Below, piece by piece: positions 21,965 through 29,641 of a stretch of DNA of 29,868 nt. A program made the translations under genes and the position numbers. How positions within the stretch are numbered: the stretch's first letter is position 1; every line of letters starts with the position of its first letter. The notes under the pieces are model-generated. The model had not been told where the DNA came from. It was given only the letters and a program-made list of their open reading frames with translations, and did no database searches. This DNA comes from a virus. The stretch spans positions 1-29,868 of IMG/VR virus record IMGVR_UViG_3300020203_000068; one strand, written 5' to 3'.

Positions 21965-22498
21965 ATGATTTTAATAATATATAATAAAAGTAGTGGTCAA
22001 CGTAGTTATTTAAGCAGTACAGTTTTAATTGCTCAAAGTGCAAACTACACAGTTACTTCTTCCCAGATTTTTCAAATTTCAAGAGATGCGCAATTAGTAT
22101 CAGATTGTAATTATGGAAATGTTTTATTGTCTGATGGAATAAATGAATATATATATGGAGATGCATTAAAGTACCTTGAAGCAGTCGCAAATTCTGTATT
22201 CCCTGTCTATATCGGATTAGGGGATAATGGTGTATATGGAAGTCTAGCCTTAACAACTGCAAACATTGCATATGAAGCAAAAGTTGGAGTTTCTAAACTT
22301 AGCAATAGAAAATTTCTTACCATAACTGCCCTAGATAATATATATTGGGGATATGATAATGCTGTAACTACCTCAACAGGAACCCCTCTTTATAAAAATC
22401 AACAGATTTTATTTTCAATAAATCCATATGGCACCTTTCAAGTCTGGTTAGTGGCTTCTGCCAACAGTAAAACCGCTAGAATAACAGAGAGTTCATAA
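21965..22498 (+). CDS. Virion surface protein with shared beta domain (paralogue 3)
   Basis: 177 residues. The C-terminal 80 residues (LSNRKFLTITALDNIYWGYD to VWLVASANSKTARITE) follow the same RR-x-L/N-x-IYxG/VT/GE layout as the ends of the 18244 and 19133 products. N-terminal part: GQRSYLSSTVLIAQSANYTV. The stop overlaps the next ATG. Role as for its neighbours. Confidence 0.6.
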   Translation: MILIIYNKSSGQRSYLSSTVLIAQSANYTVTSSQIFQISRDAQLVSDCNYGNVLLSDGINEYIYGDALKYLEAVANSVFPVYIGLGDNGVYGSLALTTANIAYEAKVGVSKLSNRKFLTITALDNIYWGYDNAVTTSTGTPLYKNQQILFSINPYGTFQVWLVASANSKTARITESS

Positions 22499-23532
22499 TG
22501 AGTCACGTAATCATAACTCCAGTAGCCGCAGCTATTCCATATGATGATTCTATACAAGGAGCGATATCTGGAGCATCAGATGTTCAAACAATTCTTGATT
22601 ATCTTAAACACGCACAAAAAATAATAACGGGCGATTATACTCTTTTATCTTCAGACAACAATTCAACTATTCTAGTTAATAATTTAGCTGTGAACATAAG
22701 CATTACTATACCTGCAGGCCTACCTAATCTATTTAGTACTAATTTTATTCAACAAGGAACTGGAAGAGTTGCCTTTATTTCTTCTGGAACTACTCTGAAC
22801 TCTATTTCTAAAACATATAGAATTAAAGGACAGTTATCCAATGCATATATAGAGCAGGTAGGGTCTACAAACGTATACCAAGGTCTTTATATGGTAGAAA
22901 TAATTACAGATCCTTTCAATCGAGGATCTTCAAAGCCATTCTTACTTTTTTCATCTTCAGGTGCTGTTGATGCCTCCGGTGTAAACACATTTACGCCGTT
23001 GGGTACTGATCCCATAGAAGTTGGATCAAATTTGGGAGTAGTTTCTGGTTTTCCTATGACAGTGGTCATACATAACGCTGATTTTGTTAGTTCCTCAGTT
23101 GCTGCATACCTACCTGTCTTATTTAACAATGTAATGATAATGGCTATAACGAACGCAATTCACGCTCCAGCTTTTGGCACAGGAGAAACTCTATTGCCTG
23201 GAGTTTATTCAATAGCAGGAGCAGCATCAATCGGCGGCACTCTCTATCTTGATGCTCAGGGTAATCCCGATTCTATTTTTGTTTTTCAAGTTGCTGGCGC
23301 TTTTGCTATTGGGGCAGTCGCATCTGTAGTATTGCTCAATGGAGCATTGGCATCACATGTATTTATAGCTTGTTCAGGAGCTTTTTCAATTGGAGCAGGT
23401 AGCATCTACAGAGGCCTTGCTCTCACTTCTGCCGGAGCGATATCAGTAGGAGCAGGCTGTACAGTAGAAGGAAGTTTGATGACTCAAGTTGGAGCAATAG
23501 CTATAACTGGCGGCAGCTTTATCCTAGCATAG
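22498..23532 (+). CDS. Virion protein with DUF3494 ice-binding-like C-terminal domain
   Basis: 344 residues. Residues 1-140 look like a fibre or spike head-attachment part (IPYDDSIQGAISGASDVQTI; YTLLSSDNNSTILVNN). From about 150 on the sequence matches the ice-binding (DUF3494) beta-helix pattern: GVYSIAGAASIGGTLYLDAQ, IFVFQVAGAFAIGAVA, NGALASHVFIACSGAFSIGA, SIYRGLALTSAGAISVGAGC, VEGSLMTQVGAIAI. DUF3494 proteins bind ice or act as adhesins; in a virion the domain more likely serves surface binding. Start overlaps the preceding stop. Confidence 0.72.
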   Translation: MSHVIITPVAAAIPYDDSIQGAISGASDVQTILDYLKHAQKIITGDYTLLSSDNNSTILVNNLAVNISITIPAGLPNLFSTNFIQQGTGRVAFISSGTTLNSISKTYRIKGQLSNAYIEQVGSTNVYQGLYMVEIITDPFNRGSSKPFLLFSSSGAVDASGVNTFTPLGTDPIEVGSNLGVVSGFPMTVVIHNADFVSSSVAAYLPVLFNNVMIMAITNAIHAPAFGTGETLLPGVYSIAGAASIGGTLYLDAQGNPDSIFVFQVAGAFAIGAVASVVLLNGALASHVFIACSGAFSIGAGSIYRGLALTSAGAISVGAGCTVEGSLMTQVGAIAITGGSFILA

Positions 23533-23540
23533 GAGATTAT

Positions 23541-23867
23541 ATGAGAATACAGATTAAGAACAGATGGACTTCCTCAGTAATTTTTGAATGCACAGCAGAT
23601 TCGATGAAAATGGCCGTTGAAATAGCAGTGGCCCAAGCAGTTTCTTTACAGTACGCAGATCTAGCTGGAAAAATCCTCATTAATGCAAATCTAGCTGGAG
23701 CTAGCTTAGTTGAAGCAGATCTAACTGGAGCAATGCTAGATGGAGCTAATCTATCGGGAGCAAATCTAACTGGTTGCCGGATGTTTGGGGCAATTTTAAC
23801 CGGAATTAATCTAACAAACGCCATTTTAACTAACGCGGATTTTACTGGAACTTTAGGGTATCAGTAA
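23541..23867 (+). CDS. Pentapeptide-repeat protein, 108 aa
   Basis: From about residue 38, A(D/N)L-x-x five-residue repeats run without break (LQYADLAGKILINANLAGAS, LTGAMLDGANLSGANLTG, LTNAILTNADFTGTLGYQ), forming a right-handed square beta-helix about 14 coils long. The short N-terminal part (IKNRWTSSVIFECTADSMKM) is a strand-rich cap. Role in the virion or as a DNA mimic cannot be told; context is structural. Confidence 0.8.
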   Translation: MRIQIKNRWTSSVIFECTADSMKMAVEIAVAQAVSLQYADLAGKILINANLAGASLVEADLTGAMLDGANLSGANLTGCRMFGAILTGINLTNAILTNADFTGTLGYQ

Positions 23868-23908
23868 AATTATAATAATTTGTATAAATTTTGCTTGACT
23901 TTATAAAA

Positions 23909-23929
23909 AATTAACAAGTGTAGATATAA
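23909..23929 (+). promoter_or_regulatory. Phage promoter motif before scaffold gene
   Basis: AATTAACAAGT followed by GTAGATAT, then AAA. The core is intact but the TATAG tract is altered. The scaffold-like gene starts at 23982 after a leader with a hairpin. Confidence 0.6.
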
Positions 23930-23931
23930 AC

Positions 23932-23956
23932 CTCCCTACGCAATAAAGCATGGGAG
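23932..23956 (+). other. Leader hairpin before scaffold gene
   Basis: CTCCC (23932-23936) pairs with GGGAG (23952-23956) across a 15-base loop, just after the phage motif and before the ATG at 23982 with its AAGGAT ribosome site. It may protect the 5' end of the message or tune translation. Confidence 0.4.
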
Positions 23957-23981
23957 AAATTACCCCTATAAAGGATATATT

Positions 23982-24920
23982 ATGTCTGATGCAATGTCAA
24001 ATGCAGCTCCTGCAGCTGCTGCCGAAGTTCTTAATTCCACTAACCATACTGACAATCTAGTAGAAACTCCTCCTGATACTGAAGCTGAAGTTCTAGAAGC
24101 TAAGAAAGAAGATGGAGAAAAACTCACAAAAAAAGAAGAAAAAGTCCTTAAAGAATATAAACTTAAGGTTAATGGACGTGAAAAATCTATTAAACTAGAT
24201 CTTTCTAATGATGAGGATGTAGTTCGTTATCTTCAAAAAGCTGAAGCTTCTGATAGCAAGTTTCAAGAAGCAGCTGAAGTTAGAAAAGCTGCTATTCAAT
24301 TTATCGAAGAACTTAAAAAAAATCCTAGAAAAGTTCTTTCTGATCCAAATATTGGCGTAGATCTTAAGAAATTTGCTGAGGAAATCATGAACGAAACTAT
24401 TCAGGATATGGAAAAATCTCCTGAACAACGTGCTCATGATAAACTAGTAAAAGAGCTTGAAGATCTAAAGCAACAACGAGAAGATGAAAAGAAATCTTTT
24501 AATGCTAAAGAGATGGAACGTCTTCAGGCAGAACATGAACGTAATCTTGAAAGTGAAATTTCATCTGCTCTTGATGTGAGCGGTCTACCTAAAACTGCGC
24601 GTACGGTTAAAGGTATGGCTGAAATGATGATGATTGCTCTTGAACATGGAATTGAACTTTCTGCTCAAGAAATTGCTCCTATTATCAAAAATACTAATAT
24701 TTCTGAATTTAAAGAGCTCATGAATGCTCTAAGTGATGATCAATTAGAAGATTTCATTGGTAAAGAAATCATAGGAAGACTAAGAAAGAAGAATGTTGCT
24801 AAAGCTAAAGCTGTAGAAACTTCTAGTTCGGTAAAATCTACTGGAACTTCAGAATCAAAAAAAGCTGAATCTAAAGAACCCGTTAAAAAACAGACTATTA
24901 GAGATTTTCTGAAAGTTTAA
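23982..24920 (+). CDS. Head scaffolding-like protein
   Basis: 312 residues, Ala/Asp-rich start then highly charged and helical (KLTKKEEKVLKEYKLKVNGR, long Glu/Lys coiled-coil around 120-190), with a basic tail (VKSTGTSESKKAESKEPVKK). Composition, size and position just before the capsid genes match a capsid assembly scaffold. No sequence family is recognised, so the call is by context. Confidence 0.65.
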   Translation: MSDAMSNAAPAAAAEVLNSTNHTDNLVETPPDTEAEVLEAKKEDGEKLTKKEEKVLKEYKLKVNGREKSIKLDLSNDEDVVRYLQKAEASDSKFQEAAEVRKAAIQFIEELKKNPRKVLSDPNIGVDLKKFAEEIMNETIQDMEKSPEQRAHDKLVKELEDLKQQREDEKKSFNAKEMERLQAEHERNLESEISSALDVSGLPKTARTVKGMAEMMMIALEHGIELSAQEIAPIIKNTNISEFKELMNALSDDQLEDFIGKEIIGRLRKKNVAKAKAVETSSSVKSTGTSESKKAESKEPVKKQTIRDFLKV

Positions 24921-24978
24921 TAGTCAATAAAATCAATAACTTATAAAAGTCAATAATTATTTACACAAGGAAGTGTAA

Positions 24979-24999
24979 AATTAACAAGTAGTATTAAGT
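24979..24999 (+). promoter_or_regulatory. Phage promoter motif before head genes
   Basis: AATTAACAAGT followed by AGTATTAA, then GTGG. The core is conserved but the tract does not match TATAG. The next ATG is at 25143, leaving a long leader. Confidence 0.55.
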
Positions 25000-25142
25000 G
25001 GTCCTCTACTTTATTTCCCTTCAGGGGATGCTATCTACCAAAAGCGATAGTCTACCCTACCTGCCATGAGAATTAAAGATTAAAGAACCAAAAATGGTAT
25101 TTTAATTTTAATAACTAACTTTAATTTGAATGGAGAATAAAC
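25000..25142 (+). other. Structured 5' leader of the capsid transcript
   Basis: About 140 bases without an ORF between the phage motif and the 25143 gene. Hairpins: 25016-25020 area TTCCC/GGGGA with loop TTCA, and CTATC/GATAG about 25031-25050. The rest is AT-rich with GGAG near the start codon. Could stabilise or regulate the most abundant messages of the phage. Structure by eye only. Confidence 0.4.
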
Positions 25143-25586
25143 ATGTCTCATAGAGATAAAAATTCAGGTGTTGAAGATTATAAGCTTCGAGAAAAACGCC
25201 TAGCTGTCCCTTTTACAATCACCTTTAACGCTACCCCTGCTAGCAAAACTCATGCTTCTGATCTTTCAGCTGCTATGACTCTTGCTACAGAAGGTCTTAC
25301 TGCTGCAGCAACAGCTATTGATACCGGCACTACTTTTACTACTCCTGTAGATGCTACTGGTATTTTTGGTGTGTTGATGTCTAGTCTAGGAACTGTTGAA
25401 AAGTTGCTTGATGTTCAGTTGGTCAATCTTTCTTCTGGAACTGCTACAGTTACCAGAAAAGGTGCTTCTACTACTGGTGTTACCGCTAGTGGAAATATTG
25501 CAGTATCTGTTGATTGGTCTGGAGATCTTTCTTCAACTAGTCTTACAGCTACATTGATTGTTGATTATCGCGTTTCTAAAGCTTAA
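25143..25586 (+). CDS. Small head protein, possible decoration protein, 147 aa
   Basis: Starts MSHRDKNSGVEDYKLREKRL; the rest is beta-type and Thr/Ser/Ala-rich (VPFTITFNATPASKTHASDL; ATVTRKGASTTGVTASGNIA), ending TLIVDYRVSKA. It lies between scaffold and major capsid protein, the usual place of head decoration proteins. No family match. Confidence 0.55.
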   Translation: MSHRDKNSGVEDYKLREKRLAVPFTITFNATPASKTHASDLSAAMTLATEGLTAAATAIDTGTTFTTPVDATGIFGVLMSSLGTVEKLLDVQLVNLSSGTATVTRKGASTTGVTASGNIAVSVDWSGDLSSTSLTATLIVDYRVSKA

Positions 25587-25617
25587 AAACTAATTTAATA
25601 AATAGAGGATATTTTAT

Positions 25618-26844
25618 ATGGCAAATAGTGCAAATACTTTCTCAGATACACTTAACGGTCTTTTCAAAGAGACGTATGCTGACAAATTGGAAAATCTTAT
25701 TCCTGAAGGACTTAAACTTTATCGTATGATCGAGTTTATTTCTAAAGAAAAACAACCTGGTAATCTTTACCATCAACCAGTTATTCTTGGACATGAACAT
25801 GGTGTTACCTTCGCTTCTAGCGATGATGACGCTTTTAATCTTAACGCTCCTGTAGCTGGACAGATTAAAGATGCTCAAGTTCGTGGTAACCCAGTAGTTC
25901 TAAGATCTGTTCTTGGATATACTGCTGCTTCACGTGCTGCTCAAGGCGGCTCTAAAGCATTTATGGATGCTACCAAGTTCTTGGTTGCAAACATGCTTCG
26001 TTCGATCACCAAAAAGCTTGAAATTGAGCTTCTTTATGGTCAAATGGGTTATGGCACAGTAGCTTCTACAGCTGGTAATGTTATTACTATTACTACTACA
26101 GAATTCGCTCCTGGAATTTGGGCTGGCGCTGAAAATATGCCAATCGAAATTCGTGATTCTGCTGGTACCACTTCTCGTGGTAATGCTAATGTTAGCTCTG
26201 TAGATCTTTCTGCTAGAACTGTCACTGTTGATTTGCTTCCTGCTGGAACTACCGGTACTGACGTTATTTGGCATAAAGGTGCTTACGGCAATGAGTTTGC
26301 TGGTGTTCATAAAATCTTGACAAACACTGGAACTCTTTTCAACATTTCTGCTAGTGCGTTCTCGCTCTGGTCTGGAAATACTTACTCTGCTGGTTCATCT
26401 TTTCTTTCTCTTGCTAAAATTGAAAGAGCTATTGCTTCTGCAGTAGCAAAGGGCTTGGACAGTGATGTAACTGTGATGGTTAACCCGAAAACTTGGGCAG
26501 ATCTTCTTTCTGAACAAGCTGCTCTTAGACGATATGATCAATCATACGGTCCTTCTGAAATGAACAACGGTGGAAAATCCATCAAGTTCTATGGACAAAA
26601 TGGTATGGTTACTATCGAACCTTCTATTTATGTCAAAGAAGGTTATGCTTATATCCTTGATCTTAAGGAATTTGCAAGAGTAGGCAGCACTGATGTTACT
26701 TTCAAGAGACCTGGAATGGAAGGAAACTTCTTCCGTGAGCTTGAAAATAGCGCAGGGGTTGAACTCCGAGCATTCTCAGACATGGCCCTCTTCTGTGCGG
26801 CTCCTGGAAGAAATGTCATTATAACAGCAATCGTAAATGCATAA
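25618..26844 (+). CDS. Major capsid protein
   Basis: 408 residues. N-terminal helix (FSDTLNGLFKETYADKLENL) and SKEKQPGNLYHQPV, the middle rich in strands, with FVAN-type LVANMLRSITKKLEIELLYG (a spine-helix-like segment) and MVNPKTWADLLSEQAALRRY late in the protein, as in HK97-fold capsid proteins. Position after scaffold, strong ribosome site (AGAGGA) and a terminator just downstream all fit a highly expressed capsid gene. The exact capsid family is not settled. Confidence 0.78.
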   Translation: MANSANTFSDTLNGLFKETYADKLENLIPEGLKLYRMIEFISKEKQPGNLYHQPVILGHEHGVTFASSDDDAFNLNAPVAGQIKDAQVRGNPVVLRSVLGYTAASRAAQGGSKAFMDATKFLVANMLRSITKKLEIELLYGQMGYGTVASTAGNVITITTTEFAPGIWAGAENMPIEIRDSAGTTSRGNANVSSVDLSARTVTVDLLPAGTTGTDVIWHKGAYGNEFAGVHKILTNTGTLFNISASAFSLWSGNTYSAGSSFLSLAKIERAIASAVAKGLDSDVTVMVNPKTWADLLSEQAALRRYDQSYGPSEMNNGGKSIKFYGQNGMVTIEPSIYVKEGYAYILDLKEFARVGSTDVTFKRPGMEGNFFRELENSAGVELRAFSDMALFCAAPGRNVIITAIVNA

Positions 26845-26876
26845 TTAGTTAGTTAATAACTAATAAAAATTAAGAG

Positions 26877-26904
26877 GGGAGCTGAGAAATCGGCTCCCTT
26901 TTTT
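26877..26904 (+). terminator. Rho-independent terminator after capsid gene
   Basis: GGGAGC (26877-26882), 10-base loop, GCTCCC (26893-26898), then six T. It isolates the following gene, which has its own promoter. Confidence 0.9.
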
Positions 26905-26944
26905 ATTTCTTATAATACATAATAAAGCCATTTTAAAAAACTAT

Positions 26945-26973
26945 TTGACAAATAAACAAATTTAGCTTAATAT
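26945..26973 (+). promoter_or_regulatory. Sigma70-type promoter of the Mom/GIY-YIG fusion gene
   Basis: TTGACA (26945-26950), a 17-base spacer, and TAATAT (26968-26973). The expected start is about one base before ATG 26981, so the message may be leaderless; no ribosome site is visible. Unlike its neighbours the gene does not use the phage motif, which fits a separately acquired gene. Confidence 0.6.
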
Positions 26974-26980
26974 AAATAAT

Positions 26981-28381
26981 ATGAAGATAAAAGATTTTAT
27001 AATTGAATTAGACACGAACAAAAATATTTGTAGAGATTTTATTAAACAGAATCACTATACTAAAAAATCTGGGTCTATACGCTATGGTTTTTTATTAAAA
27101 TTAAATAATCAAGTACTTGGTGTATGTACTTTTTCTAATCCTTCTAGACAAAATATTCGTGTTCCTAAAGGATATAAAACTATTGAATTAAATAGACTAG
27201 TATTGATAGATGACACACCAAAAAATTCTGAATCCTATTTTATTTCTAAATGTCTAAGATGGCTTAAAATAAATACAGATTATGATTCAATTGTTACTTT
27301 TGCAGATCCTACTCAAAATCATGTCGGAACAGTTTATAAAGCTAGTAATTTTAAGTATTTGGGAAAAACTCCAGAAAATTATCATTATGAAGATGTAGAT
27401 AAAAATAGAATACATAAAAAACAAGTTTGGGACAGGGCAAAAAAGAATAATAGAAAAGAAATAGAACAAGCAAAGTTAGAAAACCTCCTTAAAATACTAG
27501 AGTTACAAAAATATAAGTTTGTCTTTTATTTAAAAGAAACTTCATTAAATATAATATACGGATTACAAGATCCTTTAACATCTGTGATTAGATATGTCGG
27601 CAAATCTACAACAGGTTTAAATAGACCTTATGAACATTTTAAACCTTCTTCTTTAGAAGGGCACAATAGAAAACAAAATTGGATTAAATCCTTATATAAT
27701 CAACAACTAAAACCTAAAGTTATAGTGATAGAGAACGTATTTAATTATGATTTATTAAATGATAAAGAAACATTTTGGATTAAATACTATAATGATCTTG
27801 GAAATGATCTAACAAACGAAACAGAAGGAGGCGAAGGAACGCAAGGTTACATCCATTCAGAAGAAACAAAAGAAAAATTATCGCAAATTAGAGCACAATA
27901 CCACAAAATAAATCCTCAAAAACTTCCTATTGGAATGAAAATACCAAAAATTAATAAACTTATTGATAATATAGAAAATAGAGAGTGTTCTAAGTGTTTC
28001 AAATATAAAGAACTACAAAATTATACTTTTTTAGAGGATAGAAATGTTTTTGATTGCTATTGCAAAAAATGTCGATATGTCATATCTACTATATGGAAAC
28101 AAGAAAATCCCTCTCCTCTTCTTCCAGAAGCGGAATATAACGCTTCTAGACTTCCTGGTGCAATAGCTGGTGGTGAAGCTTCTAAACGTCCTGAAAGACG
28201 CCTACAGACTTCCAAAATGAATTCTAAAGCCGTAATTGGCACCCATAATGAAACTAATGAAGTTATTAAATTTAACTCAGCTATTAAAGCTAAAGAGGCC
28301 GGATTTCAAAATAGTAATATTGGACAAGCTATTAAATATAAGAGATCTTATAAAGGATATGTGTGGAAATTTGATATCTAG
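26981..28381 (+). CDS. Mom-like GNAT domain fused to GIY-YIG homing endonuclease with NUMOD1
   Basis: 466 residues. 1-150: GNAT-fold domain like the phage Mom DNA-modification family: HYTKKSGSIRYGF, ELNRLVLIDDTPKNSESYFI, FADPTQNHVGTVYKASNFKY. 190-280: GIY-YIG nuclease (IIYGLQDP, RYVGKST, conserved Glu in DKETFWIKYY). 285-305: NUMOD3-type GYIHSEETKEKLSQI. 335-365: Cys cluster (CSKC, CYCKKC). 376-414: higher-GC insert-like linker. 417-466: NUMOD1 ending SYKGYVWKFDI. Mom-type enzymes modify adenine in DNA; the rest is a typical mobile nuclease. It lies between a terminator and a phage promoter, like a cargo gene. Alternatives: a mobile fusion, or a modification-plus-nicking enzyme. Confidence 0.75.
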   Translation: MKIKDFIIELDTNKNICRDFIKQNHYTKKSGSIRYGFLLKLNNQVLGVCTFSNPSRQNIRVPKGYKTIELNRLVLIDDTPKNSESYFISKCLRWLKINTDYDSIVTFADPTQNHVGTVYKASNFKYLGKTPENYHYEDVDKNRIHKKQVWDRAKKNNRKEIEQAKLENLLKILELQKYKFVFYLKETSLNIIYGLQDPLTSVIRYVGKSTTGLNRPYEHFKPSSLEGHNRKQNWIKSLYNQQLKPKVIVIENVFNYDLLNDKETFWIKYYNDLGNDLTNETEGGEGTQGYIHSEETKEKLSQIRAQYHKINPQKLPIGMKIPKINKLIDNIENRECSKCFKYKELQNYTFLEDRNVFDCYCKKCRYVISTIWKQENPSPLLPEAEYNASRLPGAIAGGEASKRPERRLQTSKMNSKAVIGTHNETNEVIKFNSAIKAKEAGFQNSNIGQAIKYKRSYKGYVWKFDI

Positions 28382-28390
28382 TTGTGCTAT

Positions 28391-28411
28391 AATTAACAAG
28401 TGTGATTATGG
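28391..28411 (+). promoter_or_regulatory. Phage promoter motif before 28408 gene
   Basis: AATTAACAAGT then GTGATTAT and GG. The core is intact; the next base past the motif is already the ATG (28408), so the message would have almost no leader. Confidence 0.55.
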
Positions 28412-28770
28412 AACAACCCATTCTTTTAGATATCCAAAAAATATTATCTGCTGAATATTTTACTTATTTTAAGCATGATAATATCTTAGTAGTAGCAGAA
28501 GATAAAACTGTTCTTCCTTTTGCTTACTTAATAATAGATGAGCATTATCCAGATGAAGTTTTATTAAGTTTGTCTATTAATTACTCAAATAGTATAAATG
28601 TAGCTCAATGCATAATTAATATTTCTAATATGTATAAAGTTTTATTAAGCGATGTTTTTTATATTTCCTCAGATGGTAGAACCTATTTTAATGAAGAAGC
28701 CTATGATAGATGGGATATAGATCTAATTAATTTAGATAAAATTGAACCACTTAATAAACATGTACATTAA
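28408..28770 (+). CDS. Hypothetical protein, 120 aa
   Basis: Start at ATG 28408 (MEQPILLDIQKILSAEYFTY); a GTG at 28402 is possible. Mixed alpha/beta protein with FYISSDGRTYFNEEAYDRWD near its end, not recognised. Its stop overlaps the next gene. Confidence 0.55.
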   Translation: MEQPILLDIQKILSAEYFTYFKHDNILVVAEDKTVLPFAYLIIDEHYPDEVLLSLSINYSNSINVAQCIINISNMYKVLLSDVFYISSDGRTYFNEEAYDRWDIDLINLDKIEPLNKHVH

Positions 28771-28939
28771 ACGTGGTGATATTGTTCAAGCAAGATATAA
28801 AGATCTAGATTCTAATTATTATTTTGTATTAGATGTATTCGAAAATTCTATTTGTATACAGGTCTTTGTTTCTATGATTTGGGAAGATTATAGACATTTT
28901 GAAGTAGTTACTAATATTTTTAGATCAGAAGATGAGTAG
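28760..28939 (+). CDS. Small SH3-like protein, 59 aa
   Basis: Start at ATG 28760 (MYIKRGDIVQARYKDL), preferred over TTG 28742. The RGDI-V-Q opening and the following beta stretch (NYYFVLDVFENSICIQVF) recall the SH3-like paralogues at 1351-2758. Stop overlaps the next ATG. No known role. Confidence 0.55.
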   Translation: MYIKRGDIVQARYKDLDSNYYFVLDVFENSICIQVFVSMIWEDYRHFEVVTNIFRSEDE

Positions 28940-29141
28940 AAGTAGAAAAAAACCCTATTTTACTGATCAACAAAATGGAAGTACGAAATTTCCTAAAAGA
29001 AAAGCAAATCGAGCTGTCAGAAACAAACCCGAAGATGAAGCTCCACAAAATGGTAAAGCTTATCGAAAAGAGTCAAATAGTTGGGACATTAGGGATTTCA
29101 GTTTTAGGTGTCCTGAATTAAAAAAAGCATATAGAAAATGA
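28932..29141 (+). CDS. Conserved small basic phage protein, 69 aa
   Basis: MSRSRKKPYFTDQQNG, then ANRAVRNKPEDEA, KAYRKESNSWDIRDFSFRCP. This SRSRKK ... SWDI-D(Y/F)-F pattern is seen in many tailed phages as a small protein of unknown function within the structural region. Confidence 0.7.
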   Translation: MSRSRKKPYFTDQQNGSTKFPKRKANRAVRNKPEDEAPQNGKAYRKESNSWDIRDFSFRCPELKKAYRK

Positions 29142-29557
29142 TGAAATATATTAGTGTATTAGAGTACTTAGGTCAAACTAAGTATGATGAATTGAATGAT
29201 AAACAAATTCAAAATATGAACACCCTTATTCCTAAAGTTAATGACTTATTGGAAAAATTTGGATCATATAGATCCATAACTAGTGGATTTAGAAAAATGG
29301 AAGATCATATTCGAATCTATAAAGAAAAATTAGGTTCGAATTATGCTATTTCTAAGGTGCCTATGGGTTCTCAGCATCTTAATGCGTTTGCTGTTGATTT
29401 AGAAGATACAGACGGCAAACTAGATGAGTGGTGTCTTAATAACTTAAATATATTAGAAAAAATAGGATTGTGGCTAGAATCTCCAGATCATACTGAAGGT
29501 TGGTGCCATTTACAAGGAAATCCTCCTAAATCTAAAAAAAGAATCTTTATACCTTAA
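29138..29557 (+). CDS. M15-type DD-peptidase (endolysin-like)
   Basis: 139 residues. SGFRKMEDHIRIYK, then SQHLNAFAVDLED (His80, Asp87) and GWCHLQ (His124) supply the three zinc ligands of the M15/hedgehog-type peptidases, which cut D-Ala-D-Ala or cross-bridge peptides of the cell wall. No signal peptide. It may be an endolysin or a virion-borne wall-cutting enzyme; the placement inside the structural module leaves both open. The start overlaps the previous stop. Confidence 0.78.
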   Translation: MMKYISVLEYLGQTKYDELNDKQIQNMNTLIPKVNDLLEKFGSYRSITSGFRKMEDHIRIYKEKLGSNYAISKVPMGSQHLNAFAVDLEDTDGKLDEWCLNNLNILEKIGLWLESPDHTEGWCHLQGNPPKSKKRIFIP

Positions 29558-29606
29558 GTTCTAATAACTTAGATTTATTCTGATTATTTTAAAAAATTCC
29601 CCAATA

Positions 29607-29627
29607 AATTAACAAGTATATATAGAG
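29607..29627 (+). promoter_or_regulatory. Phage promoter motif before fibre-like gene
   Basis: AATTAACAAGT followed by ATATATAG, then AG. A TAGGAG ribosome site and ATG 29642 follow within 15 bases. One of the best members of the family. Confidence 0.65.
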
Positions 29628-29641
29628 ATCCTAGGAGTTTC

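Noticed and set aside
23537-23824. Minus-strand ORF with repeats
   Set aside because: Mirror of the pentapeptide-repeat gene; repeats arise from the complementary strand.
28057-28242. Minus-strand ORF rich in Arg/Ser/Gly
   Set aside because: It lies wholly opposite the GIY-YIG fusion in its GC-rich linker; no ribosome site, no family pattern. The open frame follows from base composition.
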